DNA from: Patescibacteria group bacterium
GTDB lineage: Bacteria; Patescibacteriota; UBA1384; CAILIB01
Length of the DNA stretch: 33,530 nucleotides
Assembly (NCBI GenBank): GCA_022842085.1
Contig: JALHQF010000001.1
Span: 1 to 33,530 of the forward strand
Direction: 5' to 3'
Shown: piece after piece, positions 15,008-23,519 of the stretch
How positions within the stretch are numbered: the stretch's first letter is position 1
Layout: every line of letters starts with the position of its first letter
Program-made: the position numbers and the translations under genes
The notes under the pieces: model-generated
Database searches by the model: none
What the model saw: the letters and a program-made list of their open reading frames with translations, nothing else
What the model was told of the DNA's origin: nothing

Positions 15008-16273
15008 ATGACACCTGCGTCATCTCTCCCTACCCCTCCTGTCCGTTGGCTGCTCAGTCTTGGTGGTGCACTCACCGTTCTCGGTGTCTACCTCGTTGTA
15101 CGGAGCAGCTGGTCTGATCTCGCCCCAGTTGCTCGCATGCTCCTCGTGCTGGTTCCACTCATTGCCACCTATGCGATGGCATGGTCTGCAAACAAGCGTG
15201 AAGCAACCCGAAGCTTTGTCGATGAGCTCCTGCTGACAGCCGGCCTCATCCTGCCATTTTCGGTAGGCGCAGCCTTGGTGCAAGTGGGTGCCTTTGAGGG
15301 ATGGACATCACTCCTCACCTTTTCGATGGCGATGCTCACCCTTGCGGTAGCAAAGCTGTTAAACATCGTTTGGGGACAGGATAAGCAATCGGCACTCGTC
15401 GCACTCAGTGCGATCGTGGCATCAATTAGCCTCGGCAGCCACTTGAGTGCTCCACTCGGCTGGCACCTCATTGCACTCGCCGTAATCGGGCTGGGACTAC
15501 TCGGACTTGGTATTTGGAAAGGCGTAGCAAGTGCCTGGGAACGCACTTCCTACCACCGGATTGGCATGTCGCTTTTCGTGCTTGGTGGCTTTATCGCACC
15601 GTTTGCCCTCACCATGGAGCGGGGCATAAATATCGGCCTCACCTACTTCTTGGGATACGCTAGCTTTGGAATTCTCGCCCTAGCTATTGCCGCAAGTATC
15701 GGTAAAAGGTACGAGGCAACGCTACCCGATACCCTCCTGTACGAGCACCGCACCCTGGCAGAATGGAGCGCAGGTATCGCACTTTCGGCCGGCATGCTCC
15801 TGGCCGGAACGCAGGGTACCGCTGGCGAAATCATAGCCGGACTCGTAGTCTCCCTTGGCCTGCTTGCCCTTGGCTACAGTATCCCCTTCCGCCCGTACCG
15901 CTTCCTCGGTGGGGCTGCCTCTGTGCTCCTCGTGTTCGTACTGCTCATCGACACACTCGATGACTTACTTGCCTACTGGCCAGTTGCCCTTGTAACACTT
16001 GGAATCGGCGCCATGTGGTATGCACTACGAATCGCCGGCCGACAAACAGGAGCCGAAAAAGAAGGTGCTTTATCTACGGGTGAGCCCTGGAATAACATCG
16101 GCAAACCCTTGCCACAGCCGGCCATTCGAAACCACGCAGACGACGCGCATCCCGACACCCTTGCTGGTGGCTTACCCTACCCACCAGCACGCGGCGAAAA
16201 GAGCGACTCTACGAGTGGCTGGGCGAGTGTCGGTATCCTTATCGGCATCCTCCTCTTCCTTTCGATCCTGTAG
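15008..16273 (+). CDS. Polytopic membrane protein, DUF2157-like
   Basis: 421 residues with roughly ten to twelve hydrophobic helices, starting with VRWLLSLGGALTVLGVYLVV and DLAPVARMLLVLVPLIATYA, a pattern seen in DUF2157-type predicted membrane proteins of unknown function. A polar, low-complexity cytoplasmic or external segment (about residues 345-400, rich in Pro, Gly, Glu, Asp) precedes a final C-terminal helix (VGILIGILLFLSIL). The ATG at 15008 is set by TACCAT six bases upstream; an in-frame extension to 14843 would cross the divergent gene. Its stop codon TAG forms the first three bases of the -10 box for the phosphorylase gene. Function cannot be inferred. Confidence 0.82.
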   Translation: MTPASSLPTPPVRWLLSLGGALTVLGVYLVVRSSWSDLAPVARMLLVLVPLIATYAMAWSANKREATRSFVDELLLTAGLILPFSVGAALVQVGAFEGWTSLLTFSMAMLTLAVAKLLNIVWGQDKQSALVALSAIVASISLGSHLSAPLGWHLIALAVIGLGLLGLGIWKGVASAWERTSYHRIGMSLFVLGGFIAPFALTMERGINIGLTYFLGYASFGILALAIAASIGKRYEATLPDTLLYEHRTLAEWSAGIALSAGMLLAGTQGTAGEIIAGLVVSLGLLALGYSIPFRPYRFLGGAASVLLVFVLLIDTLDDLLAYWPVALVTLGIGAMWYALRIAGRQTGAEKEGALSTGEPWNNIGKPLPQPAIRNHADDAHPDTLAGGLPYPPARGEKSDSTSGWASVGILIGILLFLSIL

Positions 16274-16276
16274 ACT
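16271..16276 (+). promoter_or_regulatory. Leaderless-type -10 box (TAGACT) for the phosphorylase, overlapping a stop codon
   Basis: TAGACT, six bases, then the ATG at 16283. The first three bases are also the stop codon of the preceding membrane-protein gene. Confidence 0.6.
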
Positions 16277-16282
16277 TAGCCC

Positions 16283-17971
16283 ATGCCTGGAGGGGATCAC
16301 AGCATTGCTTACCTCTGTGCCGAGTTTGGCCTCGGTGACCACCTGCCAATCTACGCAGGTGGCCTTGGTGTTCTCGCGGGAGACCTCCTCCTCGAGGCCG
16401 CCGCTCAGCAGGTTCCGCTAGTAGGCGTTGGACTGTTCTACCCACTTGGCACGTTCCACCAGGACGTTGACGCGCGTGGTCAACACGAGTCCACCACCCG
16501 TACCGACCCACGGCAGGTGCCGCTCGAACTGGTGCAAGACGGAAGTGGTGAAACGCTACTTACCCCTGTTCCTCTGGGTAATCGTGATATCTACCTGCAA
16601 GCTTGGCGATACCAGCGCGGAGGCGTAACCCTCTACCTCCTCGATAGCGACCACTGGCAGAACAGCCCTGAAGACCGCGCCATTACCGCCCAGCTCTACG
16701 GTGGAGACCAGCGAACCCGAATCCAGCAAGAAGTACTGCTTGGCATTGGCGGCTACCGTTTCCTCAAGCGTATGGGACACGCTCCGAAGACCTGGCACCT
16801 CAACGAGGGTCATGCTGCCTTTGCCGGCCTCGAACTCGTAAGTGAAGCCTGCGCAGCAGGTGATGCGCCAGAGCTTGGCCGTCGCAAGGTAAGTGGCAGC
16901 TTGGTGTATACCAACCATACGGTAGTTCCAGCTGGTAACGATGCATTCTCGATAGAGCTCGTCACGGAAACCCTCGAGCGGTACGCCTTCCAGAGCAACC
17001 TCTCGATGCACGATATTCTCAACTGGGGAGCCGAACCTGGGGAGCCAGGCCGCTTTAGCATGACACGCCTTGCGCTGCGCCTCGCAGGCACTTCGAGCGC
17101 GGTGAGTCGCTTACATGGGCAGGTTGCCCGCCAAATTTGGCCAGAGCACTCGTTTACACCGGTAACCAACGGCGTACACTTGCCGCGCTGGGTGGGAGAA
17201 GAGCTTACGGAACTCCTCAATGAGTATGCTCCAGCTTGGCAGACTCGAGCACACGACCCACGCACCTGGCTTGCCGTACGACGCATGTCGCTCCCCCTCT
17301 TCTGGGATGCAAAATTGGCCGCCAAGGGTCGGCTTGTACAGTACGTTCAACACGAGACTGGGATACTCCTCGACAACGAACAGCCTATCGTGGTGTGGGC
17401 ACGGCGTTTCGCAACGTACAAACGACCAGATCTCTTGCTTACCGACCTGGAGAAGCTCCGCACCCTCCTGGCACGCGGTCTTCAGGTTATATACGCAGGG
17501 AAAGCTCATCCAAGTGATACGCAGGGCAAGGAGATCCTCCGCCACATCGCTGAACTCTCTTTCGGTGAGTTTAGAGGAAAGCTGGTATTTCTCGAAGGCT
17601 ACTCGCTTACCCTTACCCAGCTTCTGGTACAAGGTGCAGACATTTGGCTCAACACTCCAATCGAGGGCCATGAAGCAAGCGGTACGAGTGGCATGAAAGC
17701 GGCGGCAAACGGCGCTATTCAGGTAACTACCAATGATGGCTGGGCCGCCGAGGTGGACTGGTACGGCATGGGCATGGTGATTCCCGAAGGTGCCGCCGCA
17801 GCCGAAGGTCTCTACCAACACCTTGGTAAGCTCATGGATCTCTACCAGCGACGCCATAATGGCGTGCCCGAGCGATTTGTGGCCATGCAGCGCGAAACCC
17901 TAGTTGAGGTGAGTGGACCCTTCTCTGCCACGCGCATGCTAAGGGAGTACGAGGAAAAGCTCTGGAACTAG
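16283..17971 (+). CDS. glgP: Alpha-glucan (glycogen/maltodextrin) phosphorylase, GT35 short form
   Basis: A 562-residue phosphorylase that releases glucose-1-phosphate from alpha-1,4-glucan. Motifs: AYLCAEFGLGDHLPIYAGGLGVLAGD (10-35), WHLNEGHAAF (171-180), HTVVPAGNDAF, PVTNGVHLPRW, VVWARRFATYKRPDLL, VIYAGKAHPSD and EGHEASGTSGMKAAANG with PLP lysine K472. It belongs to the shorter, unregulated type found in thermophiles and archaea (800-residue classical enzymes have extra N- and C-terminal parts). With the debranching and GH15-like enzymes it forms the breakdown arm of the locus. A strong hairpin follows. Confidence 0.94.
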   Translation: MPGGDHSIAYLCAEFGLGDHLPIYAGGLGVLAGDLLLEAAAQQVPLVGVGLFYPLGTFHQDVDARGQHESTTRTDPRQVPLELVQDGSGETLLTPVPLGNRDIYLQAWRYQRGGVTLYLLDSDHWQNSPEDRAITAQLYGGDQRTRIQQEVLLGIGGYRFLKRMGHAPKTWHLNEGHAAFAGLELVSEACAAGDAPELGRRKVSGSLVYTNHTVVPAGNDAFSIELVTETLERYAFQSNLSMHDILNWGAEPGEPGRFSMTRLALRLAGTSSAVSRLHGQVARQIWPEHSFTPVTNGVHLPRWVGEELTELLNEYAPAWQTRAHDPRTWLAVRRMSLPLFWDAKLAAKGRLVQYVQHETGILLDNEQPIVVWARRFATYKRPDLLLTDLEKLRTLLARGLQVIYAGKAHPSDTQGKEILRHIAELSFGEFRGKLVFLEGYSLTLTQLLVQGADIWLNTPIEGHEASGTSGMKAAANGAIQVTTNDGWAAEVDWYGMGMVIPEGAAAAEGLYQHLGKLMDLYQRRHNGVPERFVAMQRETLVEVSGPFSATRMLREYEEKLWN

Positions 17972-17976
17972 CAAAA

Positions 17977-17997
17977 GCCCAGCCGCTATGGCTGGGC
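17977..17997. terminator. Terminator between phosphorylase and acyltransferase genes
   Basis: GCCCAGCC/GGCTGGGC, a perfect 8-bp stem with a five-base loop. Read on the minus strand it is followed by TTTTGC, a normal rho-independent shape. The stop codon of the minus-strand acyltransferase lies in the loop, so one arm encodes its last residues. Confidence 0.85.
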
Positions 17998-18621
17998 GCT
18001 CTTCGTTGCCTGATCGATGAGGGCCTGAAAGAACCCTTCGTCAGGAGGGAGGAACACCGCTCCCTGAAACGTAATGCTCGGAAACCACCCCCAGCGCATG
18101 CGCACACCAAAGGGCACGAGGATCGCACCCGAGCTCCTCATGAGAGCAGGAACGCTCTGAAGCACAGGCGCACAGCCGCTGCTGGGATCGTATCCAGCGC
18201 ACTTCCACGTATAGGTGCCATGGGGGTAGAGAATGATGGACTCACCCTGCTCTTTAAGCACCCGCAGTAGGGTGCGGTATGCCTGGCTCCGCTGCTCCCC
18301 TGAGCTGCGGTCTACAAACACACACCGTCCAACATCACCGTACAGCCACTTTAGGAAACGATTTCCCTCGTACTGGCTCTTTGCTACATAGCGATAGGAC
18401 ACCCGAAGGCGCAGCATGCACCACACCAGCATGGCCTGCTCCAGCCAGCAGAGGTGGTTGCCAGCAAAGATCACCGGAAGGGCGTGCTTCTTTGCGTGAG
18501 CACAGGCAACCTTTGCGTGCTGAAAACCGTGGACACGAGACCCAAAAAGGTAGCTAAGCGCACTGAGTGATCCGGAGAGAACGCAGCGCACCAACGTGTT
18601 AACCGAGTTCAAAAGGTTCAT
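17986..18621 (-). CDS. PlsC-like acyltransferase with degenerate motifs
   Basis: A 211-residue member of the glycerolipid acyltransferase superfamily. Motif I is NHLCWLE (H56, then E61), where the canonical HX4D has Asp. Motif II/III equivalents are CVFVDRSSGEQRSQA (100-114) and ILYPHGTYTW (130-139) in place of FPEGTRS. A hydrophobic N-terminus could lie at the membrane. PlsC acylates lysophosphatidic acid, but with Glu for Asp and His for Glu the substrate may differ. The ATG is set by TATGGT six bases upstream. It is divergent from the GH15-like gene and convergent with the phosphorylase gene. Confidence 0.82.
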   Translation of the reverse strand: MNLLNSVNTLVRCVLSGSLSALSYLFGSRVHGFQHAKVACAHAKKHALPVIFAGNHLCWLEQAMLVWCMLRLRVSYRYVAKSQYEGNRFLKWLYGDVGRCVFVDRSSGEQRSQAYRTLLRVLKEQGESIILYPHGTYTWKCAGYDPSSGCAPVLQSVPALMRSSGAILVPFGVRMRWGWFPSITFQGAVFLPPDEGFFQALIDQATKSAQP

Positions 18622-18627
18622 GGCGCG

Positions 18628-18633
18628 ACCATA
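18628..18633 (-). promoter_or_regulatory. Leaderless-type -10 box (TATGGT) for the acyltransferase
   Basis: TATGGT, six bases, then the ATG at 18621. No Shine-Dalgarno sequence. Confidence 0.55.
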
Positions 18634-18665
18634 GCGGAACCTATGAGAGCTGTCATGTCCTGTCG

Positions 18666-18671
18666 TACACT
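18666..18671 (+). promoter_or_regulatory. Leaderless-type -10 box (TACACT) for the GH15-like gene
   Basis: TACACT abuts an ATG at 18672, but the usual six-base spacing points to the in-frame GTG at 18678 as the true start. Confidence 0.55.
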
Positions 18672-18677
18672 ATGTAC

Positions 18678-19766
18678 GTGCCAAAGCATCTGCAAATCGA
18701 CTACTCACGCCTCCTCCAACACCACCTGGGAATCTTGGAGTCGATGCAAACCAAGAACGGCCTGTTCCTTGCTTCTCCCGTAGGCGTGTCTACTGGATAC
18801 GACAAGGCATGGCTGCGCGATAACTTCTACGAGTGCATGGCGTTTGAGTACGTCGGCCGCTGGGATGTGGTACACAAAACCTACCGTGCCATTCTCAACA
18901 TCTTCCTCAAGCACGAGGAGAAAATCGATTGGGCAATCTCCCACAAGCCAACCGAGAAGTTCCAATACATCCACCCTCGATACAACCCGGAAACTTTCGA
19001 TGAGTTTTGGGAAGAGTGGGGCAACAAGCAACACGACGCAATCGGAGCCATCCTCTTTCGCATTGGCGAGCTCGAAGACCACCTCGGGTTCACGGTGATT
19101 GAATCACCCGACGATAAGCGGATTATTCAGAAACTCGTCGACTACCTTGCGGCAATTCGCTACTGGGAAGACCCAGACAATGGGGTATGGGAAGAGAACG
19201 AAGAGGTGCACGCATCGTCCGTCGGCGCCTGTGTAGCAGGGCTCAAGAAGATACAGTCCCTCGATCTCTTCCATGTGCCGGATGAGCTCATTTCTCAGGG
19301 TGAAGCCACTCTGCGCCGCCTCCTCCCACGCGAGAGTGAGGGAAAGTTTGTCGATCTCGCCGAGCTCAGTCTCATCTACCCTTTTGACGTAGTAACTCCC
19401 CAAGAACGTGACCGCATCCTGGAGAACGTGGAGTACCACCTCGTAAAGGAGCGGGGCGTACTCCGCTACAAGGGCGACTACTACTACAACGCCGACGTCG
19501 ACGGCAAGTCACAGGAGGCTGAGTGGACGTTTGGCTTCTCGTGGCTTGCGATCATCTACGAGCGGATGGGCAATAAGGATAAGGCGAAGCACTACCTGCG
19601 GGAGGCTATGGGTACGATCAACGCGATCGGCGATATCCCGGAGCTCTACTACAGCAACTCACCCGCCCACAACGAGAACTCCCCTCTCGGCTGGAGTGAG
19701 AGCATGTTTGTCATTGCGCTCCTACGCTTCTACGACCAGTGGGTAGTTCCAACACCAAAACCATGA
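18678..19766 (+). CDS. GH15-like glucoamylase/phosphorylase-kinase-type (alpha/alpha)6 protein
   Basis: 362 residues from GTG 18678 (or 364 from ATG 18672). SPVGVSTGYDKAWLRDNFYECMAF near the start, DPDNGVWEENEEVHASSVGACVAGL in the middle (the GH15 GIWE region carrying the general acid) and NSPLGWSESMFVIALLRFYD at the end (GH15 PLxWSxA region) identify the fold. It is much shorter than classical glucoamylases (about 600 residues) and lacks their N-terminal beta domain. It is likely intracellular, since no signal peptide is present, and may hydrolyse short maltooligosaccharides left by the phosphorylase. The stop overlaps the next gene (ATGA). Confidence 0.85.
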   Translation: MPKHLQIDYSRLLQHHLGILESMQTKNGLFLASPVGVSTGYDKAWLRDNFYECMAFEYVGRWDVVHKTYRAILNIFLKHEEKIDWAISHKPTEKFQYIHPRYNPETFDEFWEEWGNKQHDAIGAILFRIGELEDHLGFTVIESPDDKRIIQKLVDYLAAIRYWEDPDNGVWEENEEVHASSVGACVAGLKKIQSLDLFHVPDELISQGEATLRRLLPRESEGKFVDLAELSLIYPFDVVTPQERDRILENVEYHLVKERGVLRYKGDYYYNADVDGKSQEAEWTFGFSWLAIIYERMGNKDKAKHYLREAMGTINAIGDIPELYYSNSPAHNENSPLGWSESMFVIALLRFYDQWVVPTPKP

Positions 19767-21016
19767 ACCAGTACCTAACCCCCGAGCTGCTCGCCTGGAT
19801 CCGCGAAGCACGTGCCGCCGGCCAAACCGAAGTGCAGCTCACAGAGGCCCTCCTAGCACAGGGCTGGCCAGCAAGCATGGCGGCGCAGGTGCTCAGCGAG
19901 AGTGGCGCAGCAAAGCCGGCAAGGCGCCGATCACTTGTACCCCTCATCGCGAGCATCAGTGTTCTCCTCGTAGCAGGCGCCGGCACGGCAGCAGCTAGCT
20001 ACCAGGGCTACCTCCCTGCGGTTTCTCGCCTTGCCGAGCCAGCGGTGGTAAACGAGGAGCAAGCCACCAGGCTAACCGAGGCCCTCATTGCACTTGCCGA
20101 GAGTGGCGCCAAGCTTCCTAACCGCGCCTTTAGCCTGAAGGTTTCCTACACTCCTTCCAGCACACTTACCGAAGGTGGCGTAGTGGGTACAGTTTCCCAA
20201 GCCTACGCAGCAGTTGATGGAGAGGAGGAGCTCTTCACCGAGGAGCCGTTCACCGCCGAAGCGCCCGAGCTTCCGCAAATCCAGCTCTTTGCCGACCTCA
20301 CGGCAATTGAAGAACAGCTCACAGAAGTTGCCATTGAAACCCTCCCGCTTGAAATTGAGCTTACCGGCTCGGTGTATGAAACACTCGCTGCGAAAGCCGA
20401 TCTGAGCATCAACCTGGAGTCTCTGGCTGCACAGGTGCCCGCTTGGCCAGCGACCTTCCCCAAGAAACCGGTGCTTTCACTTGCCATTCCTGAAGGAGGC
20501 ACCAGTGCATTCATCAGCAGTAACCTCCCACTGTACGTCGTTGGCGAAACACCTCCCCCAATAACCTGGTACGAACTCAATATCCCCGCCGATGAGTTCG
20601 TGAGTGGCGATGCCCTCAACCTAATGCCTGCACTGGGGGAGGCTGACAAAGCACAGATGGCGGATGCTGCACGTAAGCTAGTCCCCTACGTTAGCTATAG
20701 TGGGATTGTGCGCTACAACGATCAGCCAGCACACAAGCTACAGATTAGCCTCAATCGCGCGGCCATAGAGGCACTCAATGCCGAAGGGAGCGGGCTATTT
20801 CCTGCTGCAAACGACGCGCTCTCCGCACAAATTGATCTCATACTCCACCGTGATAGCAAGGCACTCCTCGACGCAGCGCTGCAGGCTACCTATACCTCGG
20901 ACGCTGTCGGAAAGATTGAGGTACGAGTTGCCCAGAAAGAGACACTCCTCGCCCCAGTTCCAACCCCTTCACCAGTCGCCCCAATCGAAGATCTCATCGG
21001 TTCGATTGGATTCTAG
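19763..21016 (+). CDS. Membrane-anchored exported protein with N-terminal helical domain
   Basis: 417 residues from the ATG at 19763, which overlaps the GH15-like stop. Residues 1-42 (LTPELLAWIREARAAGQTEV, then QLTEALLAQGWPASMAAQVL) form a small helical domain of a kind common at the N-terminus of CPR membrane proteins. A basic stretch (ARRRS) and one transmembrane helix (LVPLIASISVLLVAGAGTAAA) follow. The rest would be outside: a large, acidic, Ala/Glu-rich domain with repeated EEQLT/EEELFTEEPF segments. It ends in a Pro-rich tail. No catalytic motif is seen and I do not recognise the family. It is probably co-transcribed with the AlkA gene, whose ATG follows its TAG directly. Confidence 0.8.
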   Translation: MNQYLTPELLAWIREARAAGQTEVQLTEALLAQGWPASMAAQVLSESGAAKPARRRSLVPLIASISVLLVAGAGTAAASYQGYLPAVSRLAEPAVVNEEQATRLTEALIALAESGAKLPNRAFSLKVSYTPSSTLTEGGVVGTVSQAYAAVDGEEELFTEEPFTAEAPELPQIQLFADLTAIEEQLTEVAIETLPLEIELTGSVYETLAAKADLSINLESLAAQVPAWPATFPKKPVLSLAIPEGGTSAFISSNLPLYVVGETPPPITWYELNIPADEFVSGDALNLMPALGEADKAQMADAARKLVPYVSYSGIVRYNDQPAHKLQISLNRAAIEALNAEGSGLFPAANDALSAQIDLILHRDSKALLDAALQATYTSDAVGKIEVRVAQKETLLAPVPTPSPVAPIEDLIGSIGF

Positions 21017-21613
21017 ATGAGCGCTATTCTGCACGGGACGAGGCACCTCGTATCGGTAGATCCGGTACTCGCTCGCACCATTGTCCAAGTTGGCGCATGC
21101 ACCTTGCAACCTAACGGCAGCCTCTACCCCGAACTCCTGGAAAGCATCGTCTCGCAGCAGCTGTCCGTTAAAGCCGCGGAAACCATTTGGGGGCGCATCA
21201 AGGAACACTACGGCGGTACCCCAACCCCAAGCCAGCTCTTACAAACTCCCGAGGACGCTCTGCGGAGCTGTGGCCTAGCGAGTAGTAAGGTTCGTGGCAT
21301 GCGCGCCGTAGGCGAAGCTGAGCTTTCGGGAGAACTCACCCGGATCGCTAGTTTAAGCACTCCGGAGGCCGAAGAGTCGCTCGTCAAGCTGCGTGGCGTT
21401 GGGCCCTGGACAGCCTCCGTGGCCCTACTCTTTGGTCTTGGTCGCTTAGACCTGCTGCCGGTGAGCGATCTTGGCCTCCAGCGGGGCGTACAACGCGCGT
21501 ATGGCCTCTCAAAGCGTCCAAACTCATCTGAACTCACCAAGCTTGCAAACGACAACTCTTGGCACCCCTACGCAGGCCTAGCCACTTGGTACATTTGGAA
21601 GGCGTGGGCATAG
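21017..21613 (+). CDS. alkA: DNA-3-methyladenine glycosylase, AlkA type
   Basis: A 198-residue HhH-GPD glycosylase that removes alkylated bases. The helix-hairpin-helix is LVKLRGVGPWTAS (122-134) and the catalytic Asp is D151 in LLPVSDLGLQRGV. IVSQQLSVKAAETIWGRI (44-61) is the conserved first-helix region. It lacks the N-terminal domain of E. coli AlkA (282 residues), as short family members do. The start codon is immediately after the upstream TAG (TAGATG), so translation is coupled. With the ATL protein at 9045 it is the second alkylation-damage gene in the window. Confidence 0.93.
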   Translation: MSAILHGTRHLVSVDPVLARTIVQVGACTLQPNGSLYPELLESIVSQQLSVKAAETIWGRIKEHYGGTPTPSQLLQTPEDALRSCGLASSKVRGMRAVGEAELSGELTRIASLSTPEAEESLVKLRGVGPWTASVALLFGLGRLDLLPVSDLGLQRGVQRAYGLSKRPNSSELTKLANDNSWHPYAGLATWYIWKAWA

Positions 21614-21622
21614 AAAAGTGAC

Positions 21623-21640
21623 GCCACCCCGAGGGGTAGC
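21623..21640. terminator. Probable terminator between alkA and the ThyX-like gene
   Basis: GCCACCCC pairs with GGGGTAGC with one mismatch and a short loop, between two convergent stop codons. There is no T-tract, so this is a moderate call. Confidence 0.45.
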
Positions 21641-21648
21641 GCCAAGTG

Positions 21649-23490
21649 TTAGCGAGGCAACGGAACGTGCGGCACCTTTTCAGGGGTACGCGCAAACACG
21701 TAGCCTGACGTACGGTTCGTGCGAGAAAGATCGGCCCACCAGTTCAAGTCTTTGGCTAGGCCCAGGTCAAGCCCCAGCACAATCTGGCGCACTTCGTGGT
21801 TCACGTCAGATCCGCTTCGCCTCCAGCAGAAGAACTCTGCCTGCCGTGCATTCATCGTGTAGCTTGCGCCAACAATGAAGCCAAGCGGCAGTACGTACTG
21901 CAAGAGTCCCGCCGGAACGCCGGCCGCAAGCAGGTCCTCGTACAGCTCGTAGCCTTCATCACAAATCTCCTGCGCCGCCTCCGTGTAGAGCGGGCAGTCA
22001 AACTTGTTGTAGGCGTAGAAGCCAAGGTACGGGGTGAGGAGCGTGCGATCTTGCCTGCCAACCACGTGACGCTTTACGTCCCGGTGTCCGCGCAACGAGA
22101 TCTGGTAGGTGAAGTGCACAGCGGTGTGCTCAAACACCGTAGGAAGCTTGTCATGGCTCCCACGGATGCTGGTGCTCGTAACTGCTTCCACACCTTCCCG
22201 GCTGGACGTTTCTTGGTTTGCACCAGCAAACCTCCACTGCTTCAATCCTCTCAGGGTGAGCCCGTTGCGCGTAAGCTCGGATCTGAACTGATTCTGCAGC
22301 CCGATGACCACAGCACCATCCCGACCAGGCATGGGATACGTCCAGCCCATGCGCTCCCATGGAGTTGGCTCTGTATAACGCAGGAACTGGCCTGCGCCAA
22401 CGCCAACCGCTTGCTCCTCAATGAGCCGCGCCACTTCGTACGTTTCGGCAGTGCCGTCGTTGCGAAGGTGCTTGAGCACCTGCTGGAGCTCTTCGCAGCT
22501 CACCGCTACCGCAAGCGAGGTAAGTGAGCAGTACGGGATGAAGTTTCCGAGAACATCAGGCACTTCACCGTTTACACCCACGTTCATCTGCTTCTCGTCG
22601 GTAATGAGCTCGCCCCATTTGGCGCGCAGGAGAGCGCCAAGCAACTCATTGAGTCGCACGTACGCATCTTTGCACTTTTCGAGGTAGGCAATCACCCGAT
22701 CTGCAAGCTTGTTACCAACCAGGGCTCGGATCTCTTCGGCAATTGGGTACCTACCGGCGCCCTTCATGTTTACGAAGCGAGTTGAGAGTTCGATGATGCC
22801 AATGGCAATTCGTGCCCACTCAATGGCCGAGGCCACGTGTTGGGAAACGCCCTCCAAGAAGATGGTTGCCTTGGCCGTACGGGCGATCGAATCGTGTCCG
22901 TACTTGTCCAGGTTAAGCTTGAGAAAGCGGCGCGTGCGATCGCTTGCAGCGATTTGCTCCATTACGTGTGGGTCTTGAACGGCTCGTAGGAACTGCTCAA
23001 ATGCACCCCCGTGCTCGTTGCTGTGGGCAACAAACGCCTCAATCCCCTTGATGTCGAGTGCCTTTAGGTAGTCTGCGGTTGGAGTTTCGCTGCTTTCGGC
23101 AACGTGCTCGCGCACGATCCCTTCTGGCAGCATGCTCACGAGCAGCTCTGGCAAGAAGTGGTTTGCCCAGACATCGCGCACCCCTCGGCGAGCCGGAGGC
23201 ATACGTGAGTACATTGCGCAGAGCGCAGACATCACGTTTTCCGGCAGTCCCCAGCCAAAGAACACGCGGCCGGTAAGGGAGGTAAAGAACGGCTGAATAG
23301 CACGCACTTCAGCTTCGTTCCAAGCAAGTTCGGGCCACGGTGGGGTTGCGAAGAATTCTTGCGCTACGCGCATGGATGTTTCCGCGGGAGCAGGAAAGAG
23401 GTCAGTGCCAGAGCCATAGGTTCTACCAGGCTTCCAGCAGGTTTGTAGAGCGGTTGCCAGCATTCCTGCCGGTCTCAGATGTGTTTTCAT
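21649..23490 (-). CDS. Tandem (two-repeat) ThyX-like flavin-dependent thymidylate synthase homologue
   Basis: 613 residues with two ThyX-like halves. Half 1 (about 185-365): KYGHDSIARTAKATIFLEGV and EWARIAIGIIELSTRFVNM match the ThyX GHxSxxE...FxIEGxS and RHRxxSxNExSxRYV regions, but RHR is degraded to WAR. IPYCSLTSLAVAVSCEELQQ then matches the C-terminal region without the NxR arginine. Half 2 (about 440-590): EHTAVHFTYQISLRGHRDVK and RHVVGRQDR, then LPLGFIVGASYTMNARQAEF and a conserved LR-like segment ending EVRQI, with the dUMP-binding NAR intact. Normal ThyX is about 220-250 residues and tetrameric. AAGAGGAG lies 12 bases before the ATG at 23490. It is divergent from tmk and dcd, which supports a role in dTMP supply. 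Confidence 0.8.
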   Translation of the reverse strand: MKTHLRPAGMLATALQTCWKPGRTYGSGTDLFPAPAETSMRVAQEFFATPPWPELAWNEAEVRAIQPFFTSLTGRVFFGWGLPENVMSALCAMYSRMPPARRGVRDVWANHFLPELLVSMLPEGIVREHVAESSETPTADYLKALDIKGIEAFVAHSNEHGGAFEQFLRAVQDPHVMEQIAASDRTRRFLKLNLDKYGHDSIARTAKATIFLEGVSQHVASAIEWARIAIGIIELSTRFVNMKGAGRYPIAEEIRALVGNKLADRVIAYLEKCKDAYVRLNELLGALLRAKWGELITDEKQMNVGVNGEVPDVLGNFIPYCSLTSLAVAVSCEELQQVLKHLRNDGTAETYEVARLIEEQAVGVGAGQFLRYTEPTPWERMGWTYPMPGRDGAVVIGLQNQFRSELTRNGLTLRGLKQWRFAGANQETSSREGVEAVTSTSIRGSHDKLPTVFEHTAVHFTYQISLRGHRDVKRHVVGRQDRTLLTPYLGFYAYNKFDCPLYTEAAQEICDEGYELYEDLLAAGVPAGLLQYVLPLGFIVGASYTMNARQAEFFCWRRSGSDVNHEVRQIVLGLDLGLAKDLNWWADLSRTNRTSGYVFARTPEKVPHVPLPR

Positions 23491-23519
23491 GATGGGAAGT
23501 TTCTCCTCTTCAGGTTGCC

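Noticed and set aside
20990..21016. GGTTCGATTGG as a tRNA T-loop
   Set aside because: It is within the coding end of the exported protein, and no acceptor or anticodon stem fits around it.
21796..22527. A 243-codon plus-strand open frame inside the ThyX-like gene
   Set aside because: Opposite-strand shadow of a conserved coding region; no recognisable motif and no start signal.
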